64,000 nt of DNA. It comes from Arcobacter roscoffensis. GTDB lineage: Bacteria; Campylobacterota; Campylobacteria; Campylobacterales; Arcobacteraceae. The position numbers and the translations under genes are program-made. The stretch spans positions 1,240,001-1,304,000 of the forward strand of contig NZ_CP100595.1 in the NCBI RefSeq assembly GCF_024267655.1, in the 5' to 3' direction. Shown in pieces: positions 26,482 to 34,164 of this stretch. The number at the start of each line of letters is the position of its first letter. The first letter of the stretch is position 1. The notes under the pieces were generated by a model, which saw only the letters and a list, made by a program, of their open reading frames with translations, searched no databases and was not told the DNA's origin.

Positions 26482-27457
26482 CTCTTTGCAGTATACAAAT
26501 ATGCAAAATTTGCATATAAATAGTGATTTGTCATTAAGTGTATTAAGTAATAATGAAAGCTATTTAGATTTAAAAAAAGAGTTTATATCTAAATATTCTA
26601 AAACTAATTTAACAACTTTTAGTTTTGATAAAGATGGTTTTTTAGGACTTTTTTTAGAGCTTTCAAAAAAAGGAAAGATAGCTGTTTGTAAAGGTGAAAC
26701 ACATAGTGTTTATGAAGCAGCAAAGACATTTGAGTCTTTAGGTTTTGAACTTTTATGGCTGGATTTATTAAAAAATGGAAAAGTAGATACAAAAAAAATA
26801 GAAAGTGAAAATATTGACTTTTTATTTCTTTCATCATATGTGATGGACACTTTTGTAAAAACAAATTTAGAAGAAATCAAAGAACTTACCAGTGCAAAGA
26901 TTATATCAAATGCAAGTGCAAGTTTTAGTGAACATAGTGATGCTGTATATTTTGACTCTTATAAATTAACTGGTTTTACTACATCTGGTGTTTTACTTTT
27001 TGATGGTGAATTATTTGAAGAAAAGTCTTTTGGTTTTATAGATAGTATTGCTGTAAATACTATATTTGAAGCTTTAAAAGCTCAAAGTTTTGAAAGCTCA
27101 ATAAAACACAGTTTTAAAGATGAACTTGAAAATGCACTTGGAGATAATCTATACTATTTTGTTGATTCAAATGATACTTTAGATTATTCATTTCATTTTG
27201 CATTAAAAGGCATAAAAGCAAGAGAGCTTATAAGAACTCTTAGTTTAGATGAAATACATATTACAAATGGTGAAGGATGTAGCTTAGGTTTATCAAAACC
27301 TTCAAGAATTATCCAAGCTATGGGCTATGATGAAACTACAAGTAGAAATGCTTTGTCTCTTACTTTTTGTGAAAAGTTAGATGCAAATATTATTGAAAAA
27401 GTAGCAAAAATAATTGCTAAAAAATATAGACAAATAAAGGTTTTAAATGAGCAATAA
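26459..27457 (+). CDS. Divergent cysteine desulfurase-like PLP protein
   Basis: 332 residues from a GTG start that overlaps the ModE-like gene by 23 bp; an ATG at 26501 is an alternative. It follows the NifS/IscS fold: a His in KGETHSVYEAAKTFESLGFEL, Lys169 in FDSYKL at the PLP-lysine position, and Cys274 in NGEGCSLGLSKPSRIIQAMG at the persulfide position. It is about 70 residues shorter than IscS. The usual PLP-binding Asp in 'DAxQS' appears as Asn151 (SNASASF), and the residue before Lys is Tyr rather than His. Placed among fdhD and moeA, it could feed sulfur to FdhD or handle selenium; activity is uncertain given the changes. Confidence 0.7.
   Translation: MNVVIKLNSLQYTNMQNLHINSDLSLSVLSNNESYLDLKKEFISKYSKTNLTTFSFDKDGFLGLFLELSKKGKIAVCKGETHSVYEAAKTFESLGFELLWLDLLKNGKVDTKKIESENIDFLFLSSYVMDTFVKTNLEEIKELTSAKIISNASASFSEHSDAVYFDSYKLTGFTTSGVLLFDGELFEEKSFGFIDSIAVNTIFEALKAQSFESSIKHSFKDELENALGDNLYYFVDSNDTLDYSFHFALKGIKARELIRTLSLDEIHITNGEGCSLGLSKPSRIIQAMGYDETTSRNALSLTFCEKLDANIIEKVAKIIAKKYRQIKVLNEQ
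26499..26517. promoter_or_regulatory. Candidate ModE-like operator 3
   Basis: Inverted repeat ATATGC-AAAATTT-GCATAT; this copy is fully palindromic over 19 bp around one central base. It lies within the 5' end of the desulfurase-like gene if the GTG start is used, or spans the alternative ATG at 26501. It suggests a second, internal control point ahead of the desulfurase-moeA-tup genes. Confidence 0.5.
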
Positions 27458-28694
27458 ATTAAGATATTTAGATTTTGAAGAAGCAGTTAAAAGAAGTTTA
27501 GATTTAGCAAAGGCTACAAGTTTTACAGAGATTATTCCTTTAGCAAATGCAATTGGTAGAGTTGTTAGTGAAGATGTACTTTGTGTTAAGAATCTTCCTG
27601 CTTTTAATAACTCAGCAATGGATGGTTTTGCAATTAAAGCAAGTGATGCAGGAAAAACACTAAACATAAATAAAGTGATTTATGCAGGTGATAAGGGTGA
27701 AGCTGTAAAAGAATCACTTTGGGATAATGAATGTTACAAGATTATGACAGGTGCAAAAGTACCTAGTGATGTTGATACGATTATTCCTATTGAAAACTGC
27801 TTTGATGTAACAGATAAAACAGTTAGAGTTCCTGAAAATATAAAAGAGGGTGCAAATTTAAGACTAAAAGGTGAAGAGCAAAAAGAAGGAAATGTTTTAT
27901 TTGAAAAAGGTGAGATTATTACTTCTTCTCATGTGACACTTTTAGCATCACAAGGTCTTACAATGATTAAGGTTTTCAAAAAAATCTCAATTGCTGTTGT
28001 ATCAACTGGAAATGAGTTAAAAGAGCCATGGGAAAGTAGTGATGAAGAAGAGATTTATAACTGTAATTCTTATGCTTTAGTGTCATTACTTACTGAAAAT
28101 GGTTTTGATGCAACTTACAGTGGAGTAATACCTGATAGCTTAGAAGCTTCAAAAGAGTTTATTTCAAATATGAAAAACTATGATGTAATTATTACAACTG
28201 GTGGTATTTCTATGGGAGATGCTGATTTTGTAGGTCAAGCTTTTTTAGATAATGGTTTAGAAACTGCATTTCATGGAGTAAATGTAAAACCTGGACGTCC
28301 AATAATGATGGGAAAAATGGAAAATACTATTGTGATGTGTTTACCAGGTAACCCACTTACTGCGATGGTAAATATGCACTTATTTGCAGTACCTGTTTTA
28401 CATAAACTACAAGGAAGTAGTAGTTTTTATCATGATGTGAATTTTGCTATGAATCATCAAGATTTCAAAACAAAGCAAGGAAGAGTAAATGTAGTACTTG
28501 GAACTTGTGAAAATGGAGGTTTTAAGGTAACAAGAAATAATAAATATGGTTCAGGAATGATAACAGCACTGTATGAGAGTAATTCTATACTTGTGACTAG
28601 GGAAGAGACATCAGGTATAGATGTAGGTCAAGAGGTTTATGTTATTAAATTTAATAACAAATTAGTAAAAAAACAAACAAATATATTTAATTAG
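27447..28694 (+). CDS. moeA: Molybdopterin molybdotransferase MoeA
   Basis: 415 residues. MoeA inserts molybdate or tungstate into adenylylated molybdopterin. Marks are LPAFNNSAMDGFAIKA near residue 50, 'YKIMTGAKVPSDVDTIIPIE', 'GANLRLKGEEQKEGN', the TTGGISMGDADFV segment and LPGNPLTAMV. The ATG overlaps the previous gene by 11 bp. Downstream lies tungstate uptake, so this copy may prefer tungsten. No domain is missing. Confidence 0.93.
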   Translation: MSNKLRYLDFEEAVKRSLDLAKATSFTEIIPLANAIGRVVSEDVLCVKNLPAFNNSAMDGFAIKASDAGKTLNINKVIYAGDKGEAVKESLWDNECYKIMTGAKVPSDVDTIIPIENCFDVTDKTVRVPENIKEGANLRLKGEEQKEGNVLFEKGEIITSSHVTLLASQGLTMIKVFKKISIAVVSTGNELKEPWESSDEEEIYNCNSYALVSLLTENGFDATYSGVIPDSLEASKEFISNMKNYDVIITTGGISMGDADFVGQAFLDNGLETAFHGVNVKPGRPIMMGKMENTIVMCLPGNPLTAMVNMHLFAVPVLHKLQGSSSFYHDVNFAMNHQDFKTKQGRVNVVLGTCENGGFKVTRNNKYGSGMITALYESNSILVTREETSGIDVGQEVYVIKFNNKLVKKQTNIFN

Positions 28695-28717
28695 TTAAAA
28701 CAAAAAGGAAGCAAAAA

Positions 28718-29533
28718 ATGATGAAGAAAACTTTAGTAACTTTAGGATTAAGTGCAGCATTAGTATCTGGATTAAACGCAAAAGATTTAATGATGGCTAC
28801 AACAACAAGTACAGATAATACTGGATTATTAGACTATTTAGCACCAAAATTTGAAAAAGAGACTGGTACAACTTTAAAATGGGTTGCAACAGGAACTGGA
28901 AAAGCTTTAAAAATGGGTGGAAATTGTGATGTAGATATTTTATTTGTACATGCACCTGGTGCTGAAAAGAAATTTGTTGGAACAGGTTACGGTGTAAATA
29001 GAACTCAAGTTATGTATAACGATTTTGTAGTTATTGGACCAAAAGCAGACCCTGCAATGGTAACAGGTATGCAAACAGCAGCAGCACTTAAAAAAATTAA
29101 TGATAAGGAAGCTAAATTCTTCTCAAGAGGTGATAACTCTGGTACAAACAAAAAAGAGATTAAACTTTGGAAAGAAGCTTTAACTAAAGCTCCTGAAAAA
29201 GCATCTTGGTATGTTCAAACTGGTCAAGGTATGTTAAGAACTATTAACATGGCTGCTGAAAAGGGTGGATATACAATGACAGATAGAGGAACTTGGATTA
29301 AATATCAATCACAAAAAGCTGATAAAAATACAATGAAAATTGTAGTTGAAGGTGATAAAACACTATTTAATCAATACTCTGTTGTATCAATTAATAAAGA
29401 AAAATGCTCAAATGTTAAACCAGAATTAGCAGCACAGTTTACAAGCTGGATTATTAAGCCTGAAACTCAAAAAACAATTGCTGATTTTAGATTATTAGGA
29501 AAAGCTTTATTTATTCCTAATGCTGGTAAATAA
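28718..29533 (+). CDS. tupA: Tungstate ABC transporter substrate-binding protein
   Basis: 271 residues with a signal peptide (LVTLGLSAALVSGLNA). The mature protein starts with the TupA hallmark MATTTSTDNTGLLDYL and continues with 'DVDILFVHAPGAEKKFV', 'YNDFVVIGP' and 'SRGDNSGTNKKE', the anion-binding loops of TupA. TupA binds tungstate with very high affinity in the periplasm. Two ATGs stand in tandem at 28718 and 28721 after AAAAAGGAAG. No terminator separates it from moeA. Confidence 0.93.
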   Translation: MMKKTLVTLGLSAALVSGLNAKDLMMATTTSTDNTGLLDYLAPKFEKETGTTLKWVATGTGKALKMGGNCDVDILFVHAPGAEKKFVGTGYGVNRTQVMYNDFVVIGPKADPAMVTGMQTAAALKKINDKEAKFFSRGDNSGTNKKEIKLWKEALTKAPEKASWYVQTGQGMLRTINMAAEKGGYTMTDRGTWIKYQSQKADKNTMKIVVEGDKTLFNQYSVVSINKEKCSNVKPELAAQFTSWIIKPETQKTIADFRLLGKALFIPNAGK

Positions 29534-29563
29534 ATAAAAAATTAAACTTAGGATTAAAACGGG

Positions 29564-30259
29564 ATGAATCTTTTTACTGATGGCTTTAATGAAGCGATAG
29601 AACTACTTGTATCTGGAAATGAGAGTGTTTATTCTGCGATTATTACGACAGTTACTGTATCTTCTTGGTCTTTACTTATAAGCTTACTAATAGGTCTTCC
29701 TTTAGGCTTTGCTTTGGGATATTATAACTTCCCAGGCAAGGCAGTGGTTAGAACTATTGTAGATACACTTCTTGCTTTACCAACTGTTGTTATTGGTTTA
29801 GTTGCTTATACAATGTTATCAAGGGTAGGACCTTTTGGTGAGTATGATTTACTTTTTTCTCAACAAGCAATAATAATAGGACAAATAGTTTTAGGTTTGC
29901 CTATTATTATTGCTTTAACAGCCACGCAAGTTGAAGCAGTTGATAAAAGACTTTATATCTCTTTGAAAGGTTTAGGTGCTACATCTTTTCAGATATTAAA
30001 TGCAACTTTAGTAGAAGCTAGATTTGGAATTATGACAGCGGCAGTTACAGCATATGGACGAATTGTGACTGAAATTGGTATTTCTATGATGGTTGGTGGA
30101 AATATCAAATATCACACAAGAACTGTTACTACTGCAATTGCTTTAGAGACTGGTAAAGGTGAGTTTGTAACTGGAATTGCATTAGGTCTTGTGCTTTTTG
30201 CTGTTGCTCTTATGGTAAATATTGCATTGTCAATGCTTAAAAGGAAATGGACACAATGA
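29564..30259 (+). CDS. tupB: Tungstate ABC transporter permease
   Basis: 231 residues with about five to six membrane helices. The EAA-like loop is at about 140-165 (SLKGLGATSFQILNATLVEARFG). It opens with an amphipathic segment (GFNEAIELLVSG) common to TupB. It lies 30 bp after tupA and overlaps tupC by 13 bp. Confidence 0.92.
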   Translation: MNLFTDGFNEAIELLVSGNESVYSAIITTVTVSSWSLLISLLIGLPLGFALGYYNFPGKAVVRTIVDTLLALPTVVIGLVAYTMLSRVGPFGEYDLLFSQQAIIIGQIVLGLPIIIALTATQVEAVDKRLYISLKGLGATSFQILNATLVEARFGIMTAAVTAYGRIVTEIGISMMVGGNIKYHTRTVTTAIALETGKGEFVTGIALGLVLFAVALMVNIALSMLKRKWTQ

Positions 30260-31275
30260 GTTTATATAAATTAAGTAATGTTGAACAATACTATGATGGA
30301 AGAAGAGTTTTATCAATAGATAATCTAACTTTAGATGAAAATCAAATAATAGGATTTTTTGGTCCAAATGGAAGTGGTAAATCAACACTCTTTTCTCTTT
30401 TATCTTTTATAGATAAACCAAGCTTAGGAAATGTATCCTTTAATGGCTTATGTAATAGCAAACTTGATTTTGAAACAAGACAAAGTGTAGTAATGGTACC
30501 TCAAAATCCATATCTTTTAAAAAGAACAGTTTATGAAAATATAGTTTATGGTTTGAAACTTAGAAAACAAACAGATAATTTAGATGAAAAAGTCTTAGAA
30601 GCTTTGAGTTTAGTAGGACTTGATAACTCTTTTTCAAAAAGAAAATGGAGTCAACTTTCAGGTGGGGAGTCTCAAAGAGTAGCACTTGCTGCAAGACTTA
30701 TATTAAAACCAAAAGTTCTGATACTAGATGAACCAACAACAGGAGTTGATACAAATTCTGCGCAGTTGATAAAAGAAGCAATTTTAACAGCAAAACAAAA
30801 GTACAACACAACTATTTTAATCTCAAGTCATGATCATAACTGGCTTAATCATATCTGTGATAGGAAAGTTGCTTTATTTAATGGAAGTTTAGTTGAAGCA
30901 GGGGGAGTTAATCTTCTTTTTTCACCTTGGCAAAAAAATGAAGATGGAAATTTAGTAAAGCATTTTATAGATGGGCAAAGATTAGAAATAAAAAATAGTA
31001 AAAGTAAAAAAAGAGATGCAGTTGCTATGATAAATTGTGATTCTATAAATATATGTAGAGTAGATTGTGAAGAAATGAAAGATGAAAATACATTAATTGC
31101 AGAAGTAAGCTCTATTCAACAGCTTAATGGTTTAGATGATTTATTAATAGAGTTTACAATTTCAGGAATTAGTTTTAACTGTAAAATTTCAAGAAAACTA
31201 ATGCAAGAACAAAGTTTTCTACCAGGCGATAAAATCAATGTAAATATTGATACTACTAAGGTTTGTTGGATTTAA
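30247..31275 (+). CDS. tupC: Tungstate ABC transporter ATP-binding protein with C-terminal TOBE/Mop-like domain
   Basis: 342 residues. The nucleotide-binding domain (about 1-225) has GPNGSGKST, LSGGESQRVA and VLILDEPT. A C-terminal segment (about 258-342; INICRVDC, 'IAEVSSIQQLNGLDDLLIEF', 'LPGDKINVNIDTTKVCWI') looks like a TOBE/Mop-type oxyanion-binding domain. Such a domain can give feedback inhibition of uptake by cytoplasmic tungstate or molybdate. This is of interest because the local ModE-like regulator lacks such a domain. Confidence 0.9.
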   Translation: MDTMSLYKLSNVEQYYDGRRVLSIDNLTLDENQIIGFFGPNGSGKSTLFSLLSFIDKPSLGNVSFNGLCNSKLDFETRQSVVMVPQNPYLLKRTVYENIVYGLKLRKQTDNLDEKVLEALSLVGLDNSFSKRKWSQLSGGESQRVALAARLILKPKVLILDEPTTGVDTNSAQLIKEAILTAKQKYNTTILISSHDHNWLNHICDRKVALFNGSLVEAGGVNLLFSPWQKNEDGNLVKHFIDGQRLEIKNSKSKKRDAVAMINCDSINICRVDCEEMKDENTLIAEVSSIQQLNGLDDLLIEFTISGISFNCKISRKLMQEQSFLPGDKINVNIDTTKVCWI

Positions 31276-31341
31276 GAAGCTTCTTTTAATTGAATTAATA
31301 AACAGATTAGTATATAGTTATTAAAAATTTTGGAGATAACT

Positions 31342-31734
31342 ATGAATGAACAAATAAAACACTATGAAGATAAGCTAAAGTATGAGATTGATTCATGGGA
31401 TTTAAATATTGCATTAAAAGAAGATAAAAATATTATTGTAATTGATGCAAGATCTAATGAGGCTTATGAGTATGAAAGAATTCCTAATTCTATAAATTTA
31501 CCCCACAGAACAATGACTGAAGAAACTTTAATAAACTTAGATAAAGATATAATTTATATTACTTATTGTGATGGAATAGGATGTAATGCTTCTACTAAAG
31601 GGGCTTTAAATATGGCGAAATTAGGTTTTAAAGTAAAAGAGTTAATAGGTGGACTAGACTGGTGGATTAGAGATGGTTACCAAACAGATGGTAAAAATGC
31701 AAGAAAAGCTAGTAGTATCTCTTGTGGATGTTAA
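31342..31734 (+). CDS. Rhodanese-like protein with CxxxxC active loop
   Basis: 130 residues from the ATG at 31342, preceded by TTGGAGATAAC; a TTG at 31330 would place the ribosome-binding site inside the gene. The rhodanese fold shows IVIDARSNEAYEYERIPNSINLPH and the active-site loop YCDGIGCNAS with the catalytic Cys, then GFKVKELIGGLDWW. The tail ends SISCGC, a CxC that could accept persulfide or bind metal. Rhodaneses move sulfane sulfur, and some handle selenium. It follows tupC by 66 bp and precedes a second rhodanese and a selenoprotein. Confidence 0.82.
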   Translation: MNEQIKHYEDKLKYEIDSWDLNIALKEDKNIIVIDARSNEAYEYERIPNSINLPHRTMTEETLINLDKDIIYITYCDGIGCNASTKGALNMAKLGFKVKELIGGLDWWIRDGYQTDGKNARKASSISCGC

Positions 31735-31779
31735 TCTTATATCAGTATAATAATAAATATTTAATACTAAAGGACTTTG

Positions 31780-32127
31780 ATGAATGAAAATATGATTTAT
31801 ATTCTTATCATATTTATAGCTTACTTTGCTTATAAAAAATACATGCAATATAAAGTCTTAAAACTAGTTCCTGAATTACTTAAAAAAGGTGGACTTATTA
31901 TAGATGTTAGAACAGAAGATGAGTTTAATTTGGCCCATAAAGATGGGAGTATAAATATTCCATTGAATAAACTTAATAGTAGTACTGATAAATTAGATAA
32001 AACTAAACCTATTATCGTTTGTTGTGCTAGTGGAAGTAGAAGTGGTATAGCAAAGCATACTTTAAAAGCTCAAGGTTTCAAAGATGTTCACAATGCAGGA
32101 ACATGGAAAGCACTTAGAAAGTTTTAA
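31780..32127 (+). CDS. Membrane-anchored rhodanese-like protein
   Basis: 115 residues from the ATG at 31780 (AAAGGA six bases upstream). A membrane helix at about 5-18 (MIYILIIFIAYFAYKKY) precedes a rhodanese domain with LIIDVRTEDEFNLAHKDGSINIPLNKL and the catalytic loop VCCASGSRSG, then GFKDVHNAGTWKAL. The active site may face either side of the membrane depending on topology; with a positive tail after the helix the domain is probably cytoplasmic. It precedes the SelW-like gene by 49 bp. Confidence 0.82.
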   Translation: MNENMIYILIIFIAYFAYKKYMQYKVLKLVPELLKKGGLIIDVRTEDEFNLAHKDGSINIPLNKLNSSTDKLDKTKPIIVCCASGSRSGIAKHTLKAQGFKDVHNAGTWKALRKF

Positions 32128-32176
32128 ACATATATATTCTATTATGTAATAAATTAAGTATTAAAAGGTTTTATTT

Positions 32177-32401
32177 ATGAAAGTAGAAATTTTTTATTGT
32201 ACAGCTTGAAACTATTTGCCAAGAGCTTCTAGGGTAGAAGAGGAAATTAGGGAGTCTTTCCCAAGTGTAAATATTAAGTTAATACAAAGTTCTGGTGGTG
32301 ATTTTAGGGTAATTGTTGATGAAAAAACTATTTATGATAAGAAGGAAACTGAGACGTTTCCAAGAATTTTTGAAATTAGTAAGATTATAGAAGAGTTATA
32401 A
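32177..32401 (+). CDS. SelW/Rdx-family selenoprotein (CxxU)
   Basis: A 74-residue protein when the TGA at 32207-32209 is read as selenocysteine. It begins M-K-V-E-I-F-Y-C-T-A-U-N-Y-L-P-R-A, giving the CxxU redox motif (Cys8, Sec11) of Rdx proteins, with a thioredoxin-like fold. The rest fits SelW: EEEIRESFPSVNIKLIQSSGG, then FRVIVDEKTIYDK and a helix ending in EL. Read plainly, the gene would be cut to a 10-residue peptide. The start has AAAAGG ten bases upstream. A SECIS-like hairpin follows the TGA, and a hairpin overlaps the stop. Its role is thiol-dependent redox work on unknown partners. Confidence 0.92.
32226..32240 (+). promoter_or_regulatory. Candidate SECIS hairpin in the SelW-like gene
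   Basis: Sixteen bases after the TGA, CTTCT pairs with AGAAG around an AGGGT loop; the closing A-T of the loop can also pair, leaving GGG. The loop resembles that in fdhA (GGGGT) in size and sequence, supporting a shared SelB recognition signal. Confidence 0.65.
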
Positions 32402-32413
32402 ACTCTTCTATAA
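32385..32413. terminator. Hairpin over the SelW-like stop codon
   Basis: A perfect 13-bp inverted repeat TTATAGAAGAGTT / AACTCTTCTATAA with an ATA loop covers the last codons and the stop. It lies 10 bp from the end of the converging csp gene. The lack of a long T-run makes it a weaker terminator candidate, but it could also protect the 3' end. Confidence 0.5.
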
Positions 32414-32423
32414 CTAATGGCTA

Positions 32424-32642
32424 CTATAAAACAGTTACGTTTACAGCTTGAACACCCTTATCAGTTTGCTCAGTTTCATAAGAAACTTTTTGACCTTCTT
32501 CTAAAGAAACTCTTCCGTAACCAGTGCTATTTACTTGTCTGTAATGTACAAATGCGTCTTTGCTTCCATCTTCAGGTTGAATAAATCCAAAACCTTTTTC
32601 GTCGTTGAACCATTTAATAGTTCCGTTTTTTAAATCTGCCAT
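32424..32642 (-). CDS. Cold-shock-domain protein (CspA family)
   Basis: 72 residues with RNP1 (KGFGFI) and RNP2-like (DAFVHY) motifs and the usual length for a single cold-shock domain. It binds single-stranded RNA or DNA and acts as an RNA chaperone. A long leader upstream is described separately. Confidence 0.93.
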   Translation of the reverse strand: MADLKNGTIKWFNDEKGFGFIQPEDGSKDAFVHYRQVNSTGYGRVSLEEGQKVSYETEQTDKGVQAVNVTVL

Positions 32643-32776
32643 TTTTAATGCCTTATATTAATGTAATCTTGAAAATATAAAGTAAAGTGTTCTTCAGGGT
32701 AGTTCTACTGCAGTTGTGTTCAATAAATCTTAGCTAAAGATGAAACTCTAAACCATCTTTCAATTGATTTATTTTA
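32643..32776 (-). promoter_or_regulatory. Long csp leader with promoter
   Basis: An extended -10 on the minus strand (TGTTAAAAT; core TAAAAT at 32771-32776) lies about 130 bp upstream of the csp start, so the mRNA would have a leader of about 120 nt. The leader can fold an AAAGATG / CATCTTT hairpin (32735-32759). Long structured leaders are typical of cold-shock genes, where they act as RNA thermometers. The rest of the 32643-33028 interval holds the small reading frame and terminator listed next. Confidence 0.5.
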
Positions 32777-32880
32777 ACAAAAAGAAACTTTAATTACATC
32801 ATAAAATGAAGAAATATTAAAAAAATGTGAAAATTTGTCAATGATACTTTTTTAATACACATTTTTTCTATAATATATTC

Positions 32881-32970
32881 ATGAATGAAGATACAAGATT
32901 TTTAATTATATGTTTGGCGTTATATCCGTGTTTGTGTTTTAGTTACTTTGTAGGTTTTTTCTTATTTTAA
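32881..32970 (+). CDS. Possible leaderless 29-residue membrane peptide
   Basis: A short reading frame starting MNEDTRFLIICLALYP and ending in a hydrophobic run SYFVGFFLF. A consensus -10 TATAAT (32869-32874) lies such that transcription would begin at or next to the ATG; there is no ribosome-binding site. A strong terminator follows 16 bp after the stop. The unit could be a leaderless small-protein mRNA or a non-coding RNA of about 130 nt. Confidence 0.35.
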   Translation: MNEDTRFLIICLALYPCLCFSYFVGFFLF

Positions 32971-32985
32971 GTAGCTTTAAATAAG

Positions 32986-33010
32986 AAAAGGGATAATTGT
33001 TATCCCTTTT
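32986..33010. terminator. Bidirectional terminator
   Basis: An 11-bp perfect inverted repeat (AAAAGGGATAA / TTATCCCTTTT) with a TTG loop, followed by T-rich sequence. It lies between the small transcript on the plus strand and the end of the aldolase-like gene on the minus strand and can serve both. Confidence 0.75.
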
Positions 33011-33028
33011 AATTTTAGACTTTTAAAC

Positions 33029-33997
33029 TTATTCTTTTAATAAGTCTCTGTAAAACTCTCTATATTCTGTATTTTTCTCATCTCTTGCTTTCATGGCAGG
33101 TCTTGGATGTTCGTTTAACTGTCCTGTTAGCATATATGGAATTGAGTAACCCCAGTCAAGCTCTTTTTCTAATGGTACAATAAACTCTTCAATAAATTTA
33201 AGAATTGGCATTAGTTTATACTTTGGATTTTTTAGGAAACCAATTAGTAGTTCCATAGGACAGTTTCCTGCACCTCTTCCTAATCCTGATACAGTTACAT
33301 CTAAGAAACTAGCACCATATGTCATAGCTTCAATTGTATTTGCATAGGCTAATTGTAAGTTGTTATGTGCATGAATACCTATTTTTTTACCACTTGCTTC
33401 TGCAATTTTTAAATATTTTTCTGTAAGTTTTACAATTTGTTCAGGGTAGAATGAACCAAAACTATCTGCAATATAGATTACATCTACAGGTGTTTGAGCT
33501 AATTGATTTAAAACTTCAGTTAATTCATCATCAAAAGATTTTGATATAGCCATAACATTTACAGTTGTTTCATAACCTTTAGCATGTGCATCTTCTATTA
33601 ATTCAATTGCAGCTGGTAATTGGTGAATATATGTAGCAATTCTAATCATATCAACAACTGATTCTTCTTTTGGTCTTAACTCTTCTTTTAAAGATCTACC
33701 AATATCAGACATAACAGCTATTTTCATATCAGTATTGTTTTCACCAACAATTCTTCTAATATCCTCTTCTTTACAGAAGTTCCATGGTCCATACTCATCT
33801 TCACTCATAATAGTTGGAGATACATTTTTACCGATTTCCATATAATCAACACCAGAGGCTACACAAGCTTCATAATGTGCTTTTACAAATTCATCTGAAA
33901 ATTGGTAATTATTTACTAGACCACCATCTCTGATAGTACAATCAAAAACTTTAATATCTTCTCTTACTGAAAGTATAGAACCTTTTCTTTCTAACAT
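33029..33997 (-). CDS. HMGL-like aldolase family protein
   Basis: 322 residues from the ATG at 33997 (AGGAAGAG upstream); a start 20 codons earlier at 34057 lacks a ribosome-binding site. The TIM-barrel metal site shows in VFDCTIRDGGLVNNY near the N-terminus and IGIHAHNNLQLAYANT in the middle, the marks of the HMG-CoA lyase/DmpG/isopropylmalate synthase superfamily. The GLGRGAGNCPME segment is also conserved. Proteins of this length include 4-hydroxy-2-oxovalerate-type aldolases and unnamed sugar or polyketide-linked aldolases. It stands alone, so the substrate is open. Confidence 0.75.
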   Translation of the reverse strand: MLERKGSILSVREDIKVFDCTIRDGGLVNNYQFSDEFVKAHYEACVASGVDYMEIGKNVSPTIMSEDEYGPWNFCKEEDIRRIVGENNTDMKIAVMSDIGRSLKEELRPKEESVVDMIRIATYIHQLPAAIELIEDAHAKGYETTVNVMAISKSFDDELTEVLNQLAQTPVDVIYIADSFGSFYPEQIVKLTEKYLKIAEASGKKIGIHAHNNLQLAYANTIEAMTYGASFLDVTVSGLGRGAGNCPMELLIGFLKNPKYKLMPILKFIEEFIVPLEKELDWGYSIPYMLTGQLNEHPRPAMKARDEKNTEYREFYRDLLKE

Positions 33998-34164
33998 AAT
34001 ACTCTTCCTAATTCTTCTTTTTTGAAATTGTTTGTATCTTATCTTAAAATGATTCAAAGTATTATTAATAAGATTGTCTTGTTTGCATTTTTAATAAAAA
34101 ACTATGATTAATTTCATATTTTATGTATAATTGTTATAACAGATATTAAAAATAAGAGTAAGTC

